Positions 1 through 20,717 of a stretch of DNA of 64,000 nt are shown here, one piece after another. Both the position numbers and the translations under genes were made by a program. The DNA is taken from positions 75,868,756-75,932,755 of the forward strand of contig CM060731.1 in the NCBI GenBank assembly GCA_030704615.1, in the 5' to 3' direction. The number at the start of each line of letters is the position of its first letter. Position 1 is the stretch's first letter. This DNA comes from Takakia lepidozioides. Taxonomy: Eukaryota; Streptophyta; Takakiopsida; Takakiales; Takakiaceae. The notes under the pieces are model-generated. The model was not told where the DNA came from. It saw only the letters and a list, made by a program, of their open reading frames with translations, and searched no databases.

Positions 1-2869
1 CGTAAAAATTTGCTCACCTTGGTTCCACCCTCTGACTAGCTGGCTTCACATCAACCCTAGATGATATGTCATCCAAGGGACAAGATTTCATCTCCCTCTG
101 GCAACGAGGTTCCAGAAATGGAACCACCCGTTCCATGCTCCCGCCCCCAATGGCATCACTGGTTCCATGCCACTTGTGCATCCTGGGGAGTTCTGCTTCA
201 AAATGCCCTAAAAAGTACAAAGGAAAATCTATAGCAGGTTTTTATGTTAGTCGCACTCATTGCACTGGTTAGGGGCGGGATGGGCATGGATGAGAATTGA
301 TGTAAACAGATGCTGCTCCTCACGGATGAGAAAACGTGTTCATCCAAAACAAAGCTCGGGTTAGTAGGAGTAAGCACGTAAGGACGTAAGGACTTGGATT
401 AGTTTCAAAATAAAAATATTACTAAAAACAAAAACTTAAGTTAATGCCTCATAAAGTAGAGTGTCATTTAAGACAGTCATCCGTTCACTCATTCATCCAT
501 CCAAACTTCATTCACCTACGAGTGAGAGAAAACGGACGGGAAGTGGTTGGATGACGTACGCGAGGAAGCCGGCGCGTGGAGAGGTGCTCACTGCTCTCAC
601 GCCTCACGCCCGTTCTGACGGCAGAGCTCCGGCAAATAGTTTTGCTGATTTATTTATATTTTCAATTCATATTCCCTGCCATATTCCAGCAATCAGATCG
701 TTATTTGATTTGATTTATTGTCATTTCGTATTTAATTAAATTCCCGGCCAATAATGAAGATAAAGCCAGCCAGCCCGGGAAGGAAAGGAGATGCTTCTCG
801 CAAGGCGCTTCTTTGAAAGGGGGCGATGGAGCGAGCGAGGGGGGGAGGGGCGGTGTTGGTGGGGTTATGACAGCGCCTGAGCCCGCACATGGGACGCCAT
901 TACTTTTTGGAAGCGAGCTGTGATCATTACGAGCGAGCTGGGACACGCTGTGGGAGTGCTGGACAGCTCACAGATTGAGGGCGGCATTGGCATGGTACTT
1001 ATGGATTGCTTGTGAGTTGGGGTTGGAGTGATGTAAGTAAGGATGCTTTAGGGTTACGAATTGAGTCTCCCATCTCTGTCTCCATCGGTTTTTGTGACTT
1101 GGGGGATCCGTTTTGTTGTGAATATCCTGCGGATGGTTGCTCATAGCGGCATGAGTCCCTCGAAAGTATGTAGGATATGGAGTGTAGAACGTCACACTGA
1201 CCTAGCCTTCAGTCGGATCGTCAAGGCCTGGACTTCATCGGCATTTACCAAACCCTCCTGTGCAGTTTCAACTTTGGCTAATGATTGTGTCTCGATGCAA
1301 ATGCTGTTAACACAAGGGGTATACTTGCATCCCAGACTTGCACAAGAGCAGCGGTCAGAAGTACACAGTTAAACTCCTTCAAGGAAGCCCCTGGTGTGTG
1401 GGGAGTGAGAGCTTTTAGCAGATGACAGACTACAAACTTACACTGACAGCACTCCACTATCCAAAAGAGACTGTCCTGTGGTGCAAACTAGGCCATCGGA
1501 CTGGACATTGACTCGCCCCATGCGCAACACATGGTTAGACTGTCAGCGAGGATCACAAGGGGTAACTAGATCCGTTTGAGTAGCTCGCAAAGATATATTT
1601 GGTGGAGTTGTAGCAGTATTCATCAAAAGATTTCACCTTTGAAAGAGACGGAATTGAACCATGCCAGGCCAAATTAATAGGAGCCTGCTTCCTCCAGGCA
1701 GGTGCTGACCCTTTCAGGGTGGACTTAACAGATCAAGGGACTTGCAGCAACATGACATTGGTAACGATAGTACCTCAATCTTAGCCATGGTTACATGACC
1801 ACACATTTTGGACTATTATCACCCTCAGGCACCTGCTGAAGAAGGTTTGCTGCCAATATCCTCAAAGAGAACACTACCCAGGACAGCGTTTGGCCATTGA
1901 CAGAGCCCAGATCAAGTGGTTGTCCATTTCCCACTTCTGTTAAAGAGAGGTCCCTTTTGAATTGTCACCCAAACACAGGGGGATGATTCTATATGAGACT
2001 GCTCAGCTACACCAATAATGTTCACTGTCCTCTTGTGCGGAGGCCAGGTAGGCATCCCTCACTGGAGTTGGTTGCCTGCTGCATCTTTCAGGGTGGGCAG
2101 GCGACATATGACCAGCCCTGAATTGTGACATCAATTCAGGCCCAGAATGAGAAATTCCCTCATCTGGCTTACTATTTTATGTACACAACATGAAATTCTA
2201 GCCTTTCAAAACAAAACTTTTGAAGTCCTTCGAAATGAAGAAAACAATCCCTGGGACAACATTTTGAATGGGTGGTTGGCACCCTCTGCAGGTCCACAGT
2301 GGTGAGAGAGTATTGTGGGTCCTCTCACATGCCTGTAAACCACCTTCTGCATCAAACCTGTTCCTTCTTTCAGAGTGTGTATGCTTGTTGAATTGCGTTC
2401 TCATCTAGGCCTTTTATTTTAGCCCAGGCATCCACATGCCCCTTCAGAGTGTGAATCTCTCGCAACCTGCCCATCCCATGCACCATCCACATCACTTCAA
2501 TTCTCACATGGTAGCTTTCTAGAGGGAGCAGTACGAAGACTGCGGGAAAGGGATCTCATGGAAAGAAAACACCCGAAATGAAACTCACAAAGATGAGCAA
2601 ACTTGCTAAGGCTGATTGTCCCTACATGAAGAAAGAAGTCAGAGACACCATGTAACGAAAGTCTTCACAGAAGTAGTATGTCTATAACTATATTCGATCA
2701 GCCACTAACCAGCTTACAGAAAAGAGTAGTGCTTTGGAGAAGACCATCCTCTGCACATACTTTGTACAAATCAGTGTGTGAAGCAAATATTAACATGAAA
2801 CTTGATCAAGCCTTTCATATACCTTCAAGCTTACCTTACCTCCAAAAGTGCGGTATCTAAAGTACTGTA
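1..2869. other. Intergenic, no gene recognised
   Basis: Only short open frames without recognisable domains are present. Around 780-960 the sequence is relatively GC-rich, but no start-linked gene was found. I see no convincing exon, RNA gene or transposon protein. The right edge adjoins the 3' end of the minus-strand H+-ATPase gene, so some of it may be that gene's 3' UTR. Confidence 0.5.
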
Positions 2870-5800
2870 CTACTCATCCAGCATTTCGGTTGGTTTAACA
2901 CCGATAGAAGTGAGAAAGTACCTGGCCATCTCAGCTCGCCGCCTGGCTTGGTCAGCAAGTTCACGCCCATGTGATGTACTTACAGTGATGGCGCTGCTCG
3001 GCATTCCTGCAGATATCCAAATGTGGTATGCTCATTTCACGACGCATTGGGACCTGATATGCAAGATGAGCAGTGACACCTACCTCCCCCTACCTCCCAC
3101 CCTCTACTTTGCATGGTTGGACCGCTCATGACCTTATCTACTCTGTGGGGTTAAGTGAATCTGTTCCACTGGCAATGGCAGCTGTTAGCAACAAGTCATG
3201 TGAAATGAAATGACCTTATTATGCTCGACCCAGTGTCTGTTGTGGAAGCTGGTCTATCTTAAACATTTAAAAGGTGGAAATGTGCATTGGGAATTCTGGT
3301 TGACCTGAAGACGACGCATCAGGACTAGCCTGACCAGTTCGTGCACTTATAGCAGCCCACTGAGCCTGCCGAGCTTGAAGACCATAATTCCGTTGGCGAG
3401 TAAAGAAAACCTTCTTCTCTGTCAACAAGATCCAGGCTTTTCCGCTCACACTGTACCTACCGCGCGGTCAGTTTGATAAGGTCCAATGGAAAATACGAAA
3501 TTAAACTGTCACCTCACGCAGAATGTAGAGAGTTAGGAAAGAGTGAGAATGCTGAAGGTGGAGAGAGCAAGGAAACAATAACCAGTTAAAGAACATCTTC
3601 CATGCTGTGAAATAGCCCAGTAGTCCTTCAATATCTCAAAAGGGATGTCAGCGGAAGAGATTGAGGCCAGAGCTTGGCCTTTGATTGAATCGTGCAAGGA
3701 CTATCTACAGGGCCTAACCTCCATGTAAGACTATATTTCCAACCTCTGTAATGTCAATCCAGTGGGGAAGACAATGTGTTCAGGAACTTTCAAGGAAGAT
3801 CTGTTGCTCATCATCATCCCCACAAATCGAATATGGGGGTTTTGTTAGCTTTTTTTGTTCACTCAAGAAGCTTAATGCAACTGAAAGCTGTGGCCGTCCT
3901 TGGGTTGCATTTCTGATGGGAAAATTACACGCATCAAATGGATGGTATGAAGGAGCTTTTTTGTGAAGGGTCCAATGAACGTCAATTTTGAACCTACGGT
4001 GCATTCTTTGAGCAAACCTTCCATGATGGTATGGGGAGCCAGTCTGCTTCCTCTCTCCTTACCCTCCTTTTGTGCTCCATCTGAAAAACTCTAAGAGTAT
4101 GTTTCAAAAAGTTACCTGTGGTTCTAGAACATAAGATAAGGTATAGAAGTTGAGCTCTTACTCGTACAACCAAATGATGCCGGCCCACCGCCAGCCACAT
4201 CCTTTTATCTTTGCAAATCCCCAACATGCATAAACTGCAATCAATGTGGCAACCAATTGAGCCAAGATGAAGGCTGCAATCAGCCATAGCCCAGGCCTCT
4301 CCCTGAATGACCAGCTCCGTGACCGTGTCACAAAGATGAGAGCTTGGCTCACAATACTCACTTGGAGATAGATCACCGCTGTCTCTTGGTAAGCATCATG
4401 AGAAATTTGTCTCACCTGCAACGCCATCCGTAGGAGCGCGGTGCAGTATTTAACTGGTAGGTCAATGACAGGAGAGTGGATTCCATCATCCCCTCCCTGT
4501 GCCATCCATTTCCTTCCTCGGTTAGACTCCCGGGACCAGCTCCAGAGGGTTTGCTATCTCACACGTTTTGGCCAACATTGGCAGAGAATGGCCTCCGGAG
4601 TACTTCTCGTCTCTCTTTCCCTGCCCTGGCATTTGGATGTTGGAGTCTACAGCAAAACCCAGATACCACAGAAATATACTGAGAGATCTAACAATGAAAG
4701 AGAGCCATATGTTCAGCGTAATTGCATCTTCAACAGTCCCATCCACTGTAGAATCTGCTACACTGTCCGGTCCTTGAGGTGTTACATTTCAGTAGGGAAT
4801 GCGACTTTGTTTTGGTTTCAGTCCACGCCACCCTCTAAGGGCGAAGGCCAATTCTTCCTTCACTCGCCACTTCTCCCATTCCTGCATCGCTCGCAGCATG
4901 CTCAAAATAAAAAAAAAGCCAAAAACCTCATTAACAATGTTATATCGTAGAGACAACACAAATCCGACAAATAAGAAGGTTGAAAGTAGGAAAAATCACA
5001 ACAAACGAGGAGTTTAAACAGAACCACGGCACGCCAAAGACCGAACCGGACAAGGCAAACACAAAAGGAGAAAGGACTCAGCGGATGCACAACACACAAC
5101 TAGCATCCTCCACGGACAACAAAGTGAAAAAAGGAGAAAGAATCTCCAGAAGGGGAAAGAAAAAAGAGTCGTCTCCACTTTGGGTGGTACACTATGCATA
5201 AGTTTTGGTTTTGATTTTAAGAGTGCTTCCTCCCTTCCTCTTAAAAACCAAGAGGAACAAAAGGAAGAGTTCACCTTAAATTTTCTCTCAAGAAAAGGGT
5301 GTCTGGGCAATAACAAAAAAACAAGAAAGGGTAGAACCTAGGAAAATCCCCTGAATGAATAGCTCCTTCAGCTTCCAGGAGTCAGGGTGAGAAGATGGAA
5401 CCACAATGTCCTGTACCATGTCAAAGTTAGTCCAACTGGATGAAAAGTCTGTCACAACCAAGTGGCACCACATCAACACGGGTCAGTGTTTGGCAAACTC
5501 TCAGTATCCTTAAGTTATGCCTCTGATCTACAAAATGTCTTGTATTCCCTGCCTCCATTGCGTCGGGATTGCGAAACCACTTCAACTCACCCTCCAATTT
5601 AGGAAGGGGTCAAACATAGAACCTGCGCCTTTCTCTCTCTCTCACTCTCTCTATGATAAGCTGGTGGGTCAAAACCCCACAACCAGCTTTGGAATGGTTA
5701 GGATCCTGCGAGTACACTTCAAATCTTGGACATCACCGGCCACAGGCTATGGAAAACCAGTAAATTTCTCCCTCTCTTGGGCCTCCGCTTCATGAAGAAA

Positions 5801-8800
5801 AAAAACTTCCAGTGGGCCAAGATTTTGACAAAAACTAATTTAATAGTATCAACTCTCAGTCAGAAGTGAGGTAACAGTCCACACACCTTGGAGATGGTCA
5901 TGATGGTGCCATCATTGAGGATGGCAATTACAAGAACCATAAAAGGTGAGAAGTCAAACTTCCAGATCAATGATAGGAGCACAAATCCCACGACAATGCG
6001 TATAGTGATCGACACGGCATAGATAGTATAGTTCTTCATGCGCTGAAATATGCAGCGACTTGTGAGAATTGCAGTTATGATCACACCCAACCCTGTCATT
6101 CATGACCGTATAGGCAACTCTCTACTTAGTCAGATAGAGGGGCAAGAATAAATTTCCATTTGATTTCTAGGTAGAGAATGTACATCACAAATGGGTGGTC
6201 TCACTCACACTTAGAATACTGGAGGGCTGTGACATATGTACGTACGGTATTCAAAGATTGACACCATCATCAGAAAGCAACATCCACAACTATGCACCAC
6301 TCTCCAATTATTAGTTATTTTGGATGACAAAGATGCTGTTAGGGGGTGCGAACAGTCACCCTGTCCTCTCGAATTAGATGGATGGAGACCAGGCCCTTAC
6401 CTGATATATGTCAAGTATGTATTTGAGACCTCAGCTGCTGTGAGAGGTCTTTACAGTCTTTAGGTGGAAGGTTTGAAACCTGGAGGCTCTTTCCTGGTTG
6501 ACTAGCATGAGAAGGTAGATATTGGAGTGGTGACTAAACTAAACACCCATTTCGTTTGACTTGCAACAAGTACTGAAATCAAAGGGTGCTCACCTGGCTG
6601 GGTTAGTACAATATCAGCTGCATTGCGAGCAGCATCTGTGGCATCAGCCACTGCAATACCAATATCAGCCTTCTTCAAGGCTGGCGCATCATTCACACCA
6701 TCCCCGGTCATTCCACAAATGTGATTTCTTGCTTGCAACATCTTTACTATATTGTATTTGTGCTCTGGGAACACACCTGCAAATTTTATGAAGTACTCTG
6801 GTTCTTTCTCCATAAGTTCAAGGCCTCCTTCAACTCCATTGCTATAGACTACAATTTAAGGTCTTTTAAATGATGTACAATTTGGGTATATACAGGAGGG
6901 TCTGCTCAGGGAAAGGTTCAGTTGAAGGAGAGAGCATGTTAGGGAGGAGATGCATGTCAGTGAGGAGATGAGCTATTTGTTATCTTGAGGTGGTGCAAGC
7001 GCAACATGACGTGTCTAACTAAAACCTTGCATGCAAAATATTAATTGTGTGAATGTGTAAGATCAAGGGTAAGCATGATGCCTGCAAACCCATCAGCTTG
7101 CTCAATCAATTCGCCCTCGTCCAGTCCCACCATTGACTCGTCTGCAGGTTCTCTCCCTTTGCCAAACAAAGCTGATGAAGGATACATGTTTGTGCCCATC
7201 CCCAACCGTCGCCCCGTCTCTTTTGCAATTGCCAACTGATCTCCTGTTATCATTTTGACATTGACACCAAGTTCCAAGGCTCGACGCACAGTGTCACCAG
7301 TGTCATGGCGAGGTGGGTCAAACAGAGGGACCACACCAAGCATCTCCCATGGCCCTCCCTCGCTCTCTTTTGTGCCTTCAGGTACTTCCTATTTAGTGCC
7401 AAAAACCGCATCAAATCCAACAGGTCAGTTAGGCATTGTCATTGAAAGTTGGCAATTTAGTTTGCATACACAGTGATCTAAGCACAAGTGAGTCATTATA
7501 GTTGAGATTACTCATTTCCAAATTTATGTTCGTCCTTGAGGTACTTCCCTGTGGCTCAGGCCCAGAGATTAAGAGACAAAATGACTTAGTTTTGTAGCAT
7601 TTGTAGCATGGTACAGGACCACAGTGTGGATGTTGAGTGGTACCTGGTAACCAACTCCTAGGCTCCGCAGACCCCTGCCCGCAAATCGGTTGATAATCTC
7701 ATGTACTCTTGCCTGAATTTGATCCTTGTTGTGAGCAAGCTCTAAAATTTGTTCTGGGGCTCCTTTGGTTGCTCGATGCATTTTGCCATCGGCCGTCTTG
7801 TAGGTCATTGCTGTACGCTTGTCAGTGGGATTGAAAGGCAGGAAATGGACTTCCTCAATGCCATCGCGTGCCTCTTTTGGATCCCCCAGCATGTTGCAGA
7901 TTGCAAGGTCAATGGCGTCCTTTTTTTCATTGAGCAAACCAACCAAACAGTTAGTAATCAGGGGAGGATGATATCTACTCCTAAGCACAATCTGGATCTA
8001 GGGTAACAATGCATAGAATTATTATCAGCCCTTGATACTAGTGACATGAGAGGAGTAGGGATTTGCTGCGTTATCTGAGTCACTCAATTCGGGACAGCAA
8101 GTTTGACAGCAAGTATGGGAATGCAATTAGAGATTTTTTCATTTATTTACACCTCAAACAGTTTTGACCTGATTCTCAACACGGGATGCGCGTGCTGCAG
8201 TAACCAATATAAGTGCTTTGTCCGCACTTTTGGAGGTGACCTCAATGATGTTTTTGTCAACTGTGAGACGATTCAATGTCAGGGTTCCCGTTTTATCAGA
8301 GCAGAGGATATCCATGCCAGCCATCTCCTCAATTGCAGTCATTCGCTTGACAATTGCACCTTGCTTGGCAAGGCTGTGAGACCCAACAGCCATTGTAACA
8401 GACAAAACTGTTGGCATCGCAATGGGAATGCCCCCAATCAAGAGAATCAGCATATCTTCAATCCCATTTCGATATTTCCGGTGCTGGATCGGGTACATTA
8501 CAATAATCTCAACAACAATCCCCAAAGCAATTGAAAGTATACAGAAATTCCCAATTCGTGTGAGAACCTGCTGGAAATGCCCAGTGTGGTGGGTAGTATC
8601 AACCAAATGAGCTGCTTTTCCAAAGAATGTGCTTACACCTGTGGCAATTACTACTGCTTCAAGCTCCCCCTGTTTGCATATAGAACCTGAGAAGACTTCA
8701 TCCCCGGTCCTTTTGGTAACAGCGACCGATTCACCAGTTAAGGCTGACTGATCAATTGACAGGGGGTCACCCTCAAGTAACCTTGCATCTGCAGGAACGA

Positions 8801-9302
8801 TGTCTCCTAGCTTTATGGTGATAATATCACCAGGAACTATGATTGCTGCATCCTCTTCCTTGTATAATCCATTCCTCAGCACTTTAGCTTTTGGTGCCAG
8901 TGCTTGCATTAGTGCAGCAGCTGCCTGCCCAGCGTTTGTTTCCTCAATATAACTCACAGTTGAGTTGATCATTAGCAGGCACAAGATTCCCACAAAATCT
9001 GGCCAGTCAGGAGGTAAATTATCCCCGTTGTCCAACACAATGGCCATCAGGGCAGCAACCTCCATAACCCAAGAAAGAGGATTCCACATAAAGCTCAAAA
9101 ATTTGAGGAGCAAATTCTCTTTCTGCTCTTCCAGTTTGTTGGGTCCAACCAACTTGAGTCGACACTCAGCTTCTTGGGAGGTGAGGCCTTCCCTTGTACA
9201 TTTCAATTTCTGGAAGACTTCTTCAAGGGGAAGGTTCTCAAGGTCAACTTCCTCACCTTCTATATACTCTGAGCCATTCTCTTTGGAGTGTTGTTCAGCC
9301 AT
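2870..9302 (-). CDS. Plasma-membrane P3A-type H+-ATPase (proton pump)
   Basis: ATP-driven proton export across the plasma membrane. Exons (minus, high to low): 9302-8169, 7919-7644, 7388-7082, 6776-6594, 6092-5887, 5410-5338, 4415-4162, 3456-3305, 3006-2870. Seen in order: N-terminal actuator region, TGES loop, M4 motif [12 protein letters not shown], phosphorylation site DKTGTLT, ATP-site KGAPEQ, hinge [10 protein letters not shown]6 with [12 protein letters not shown] carrying the proton-binding Asp, a late membrane block with [20 protein letters not shown], then SGKAW and an R-domain-like [15 protein letters not shown]. The stop follows LDE, so the YTV 14-3-3 site of vascular-plant pumps is absent. 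The start at 9302 (MAEQ) matches the family N-terminus and would give about 950 aa. Two short segments, about 25 aa after exon 6 and about 15 aa before SGKAW, were not found; decay or divergence there is possible. The exon 3 donor reads GC. An open repeat region continues upstream in frame. Confidence 0.9.
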
Positions 9303-9890
9303 GATACAAACAGGTCCCTTTGGAGGACCCTCTCCTTTGACACTGGTAGAGGCAGGGGCTTCTGCTTTGTCCTTGGCGTCTAAGGCAAGGTTAAGGACCC
9401 CATTTTCAAATTCCCTGGCCTCAAACTTCTGCCCAACTGGGTCCAGTGGCTCATATCTGCATTTTTCCCCAACTGCTTTGTCCCTGTTGGGGGTAGGGGT
9501 CCTTGCTTGAGGCTTGTAATCTAGAATCAGGGCAAGGCCCTCCTTTTCAGTGTCTTCAGTATTGGCTGCCTGTCCTACTAGGGATTCACTATACAATGGA
9601 TTGTATGTGCATTTCTCTCCCTCTGCTTCAGTCCTTGTAGGAACGATGGCCTCTCCTCTGTCCTCGTACTCTAGAGTCAAGGCGAGGTCTTCTTTCTCAA
9701 TTCCACATTCCTCAACCTCCTGTTGTGCTAGGGATTCAGAGAACAGTGGATTGTATCTGCATTTATCTCCATGTGTTTCATCGTTACCCTCTAGAGTGAG
9801 TGGGAGCACCTCCTCCTTGGAATCCCCAGTGTCTGCTTCAGCTTGTTGTCCTACTAGGAATGTGGAGTACAATGGCTTGTACCTGTGTTT
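9303..9890 (-). repeat. Four-copy protein repeat, in frame upstream of the H+-ATPase
   Basis: The H+-ATPase frame stays open for 196 codons 5' of the MAEQ start and encodes four related units of 42-50 residues, each beginning K-C/H-x-Y-x-P-L and often followed by a Y-S-E-S-L-V-G-Q-like stretch and an acidic E-K-E-x-L-A-L-x-L segment. Approximate positions: unit 1 9890-9765, unit 2 9764-9615, unit 3 9614-9465, unit 4 9464-9327. There is no ATG in this stretch, and an in-frame TAA lies just beyond about 9905, so if translated it needs an upstream exon. An AG acceptor is available at 9889-9888. Conservation of protein pattern and frame argues for coding function; a retained 5' UTR is the alternative. 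Confidence 0.6.
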
Positions 9891-12417
9891 CAAATGACCC
9901 TCACTCAGTTAAAGAATGGACTTTGAAAGGCTGTTAACTGATGTCCACATTCATGTACATTGTTTGAGTAATGTACACCTCCACTCTGTTGAATGAAGAT
10001 AAGACTGTTGCTTTGTGCTTCATGCACTGACTTGACATCAACATCCTCTACAAAGATTGTTAGGTTCATGCAATGACATGGGAGGATTCCAAAGAGTGTC
10101 GAAGTGAACTGTATTAAACAATTACAGGATGGCAGAGACAAACCTCCTTACAAGAAAGATTCATGTGAAATTCGGCCAGTGCGTAGAACCAATCTTCGTG
10201 GTGCTGGCTCGTTGCCTGATGATCCATCCAGACCTGTACACCCACCATTAAAAGAACTGAAGAACTTGTCTCGAAGCATGTGCACTTGAGATGGTTGTGA
10301 ATCGTGATCAACACACTCCATGAATCTCGCTTGTCAGAATTTGCAGCAGTCCAAGTATTGTACTGTCATTCAAGGGAGGAATCTAAATCACCAATGCTAG
10401 AGTGTACTGGGCATATGGTTTAAATTAAGCTGATGTTTTAAATTACTGGCCAGTTTGTTTTTTCCAAGTCTTCAGACATTGATTAGAGCAACGGGATATA
10501 AGGTCTAGAAACTGCTATGATATAAAGCGGTTTCACCCTCATCTGTAGAGGTATGCAAGGATTTAGCAGATTGCTGCAAAAGTACTATCAAACGAGTTTT
10601 CTTTAATTTGAGTAATAGAAGGAGCAGAAATGTAAATGTCTACAGTTGCTAGTATGTATACATTCTGTTGCCTACAGTTTCTAGGGGTTGGACTGGAGCC
10701 CAGAATACTATTGTCACTATTATATTGCAGTGCAGCCACAAGTGAATTAATTTTAGGGCACCATGACAAGTTGCCAAGTCCAACAATTCACACCATCACA
10801 CACCGGGGCTAACAGTCCTCTGCAAGATCAGCAATCAATTCAGCCAGAAGCACATATTCCCACAGGAAACCAAATTAGCTACTGATCTTTCCCACCACTC
10901 TAATACCTCCCCTGGAAGTAAAAAAAACTTCCTCGTGTAGATTTAGTGGGTTTTTCCCGATCACATTTCTCAAAGTTAAGGTGAAACCGCCCTGATTGTT
11001 CCACCTGATTGTTCCTCTCCTTCCTCATGCCAAGTAAACTTGGGCTGACTTGCTGAAAGGGCTGTCCTCTCGGTTGTGGACTGCCCTTCATCATTTCCCT
11101 CGATTGAAGTGCTTGAATCATCCATTTTGCATGGCAGTTAAGCAATCAGTCCAGTAGATTGGGCGTAGTGCCCCCTCTTCCTTCTCCCGACTTCCATGTT
11201 GTATTTTCTTATAGAGTGTACGGGGGTCTCTTGCTTAATCTTCTGCATTGAAATCATGCTACGATTGTTGGAAAGTCAGGAACATCTTACAAAGCCCATA
11301 GAATGTAATCCGTGGATTATGATGAGGCCCAAGTAGGGTCATCACATTGAGCCAATGGAGGGCTAACATGCCATCTAATACCATAGAAGCCCAAAACAGC
11401 CATCGACTTCCATGATGCAAAGAACTCCAACATCACCTGTACATATCAGGAGATTTTTCTCATGTCCGATGTAAGCTTTTCCTCAGACCCACAAGTGTAA
11501 ATCTTGGTGGACATTGATGCTCGAGTTGTGGGCCCATAGAATTCGGAGGCCAACCGGTCTTCTCATAACTGCCTCGAAGTCGCAATATCCATCCACATGA
11601 ACAGAGTCCCTAGACCTTAGATCCAGGGCGTGTCACGCTGCCCAAGAACATGTTCTCAAGCGGTTTTCTAGACTTTTTCCTTGAATGAGAGTCCCCAATC
11701 CTTACATTGTTGGTTGTTCAGTCTTGTCCTTTTGGCATGGCCTGCATGTTTGTGGTAGCATGTAGGACTTCACATTTATCATCCCTATCATTCCTCTTTT
11801 TGAACTCTTGCACTGTGATGCATTCAAGACACCAACCTGAGTACCCTGGCTGTGTTTTTTTTGTTCAATTGGTTGTATCTTTCTTCACATCTGTTCCCCA
11901 TGAGGAAGATCTTCACCCTCACAGTTTTGGACCACAATTGTGTTGTACAGGCTCTGCTGTGGTATCCTGAGCTCTGATAGTTTGATGACATGAAGTGTAT
12001 TTTGGAGTGAAACTCTGACACTGGTTCATCACCTAGAAATCTTGGTAAGGAAAACTCCTATTGGACAGTGCAGAAGTCAACCCCTATTTGCTATGTGTGC
12101 TGCCTACCTTTTGAAGTTGTCAGTCCACACTTCCTTCAAGAACAATCTTTTTCCACAATTTGATGTACAACACAGGCTGAAGACCTGTTTCTTTCGACGC
12201 TCCAACTTTCCTAGCAATGTACTGTGAAGGATCTGCATGACAAAACTAAACTCACAATAACTGCCTCCACTCCTATGTACCTTGATCTAGTGCTATTTTT
12301 AAGCCTATCTAGAAGCTGTGGAATAATATCCTACAGGTATGGAAGGTGCACACCCTTTCCTGATAAGTAGGGCTATAAGCAAAATCTTACTTAAATTGTA
12401 ATGGCAGTTAAAGACAG
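9891..12417. other. Intergenic between H+-ATPase and protease
   Basis: Apart from the candidate exon near 11 kb, nothing convincing is seen. The right part probably holds the 3' UTR of the protease gene, whose stop is at 12418-12420. The left part would hold the promoter and any 5' exons of the H+-ATPase. Confidence 0.4.
11000..11125 (-). other. Candidate upstream exon (MDDSSTSIEG start)
   Basis: On the minus strand an ATG at 11125 opens a 49-codon frame beginning MDDSSTSIEGNDEG that is acidic and Ser/Thr-rich and then stops. Possible GT donors lie inside it, one of them after a GEEQSG stretch. It is about 1.2 kb upstream of the open repeat region of the H+-ATPase and could be its first coding exon, but several donor/acceptor pairings are possible and no family similarity is recognised. 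Treat as a hypothesis only. Confidence 0.2.

Positions 12418-20717
<8,300 letters not shown>

Noticed and set aside
3601-3726. Plus-strand protein-like stretch ([20 protein letters not shown]) and, on the minus strand, an IPFEIL sequence considered as the missing H+-ATPase exon
   Set aside because: The plus-strand match is to no family I can name. The minus-strand match to IPLD is too short and lacks the following conserved residues.
4441-4950. Plus-strand open frame of 169 codons
   Set aside because: It lies in an H+-ATPase intron and slightly overlaps its VRQISHD exon on the other strand. It has no recognisable motif and a random-like composition.
8965-9510. Plus-strand open frame of 181 codons
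   Set aside because: It is the antisense of the H+-ATPase first exon and upstream repeat, and has no domain of its own.
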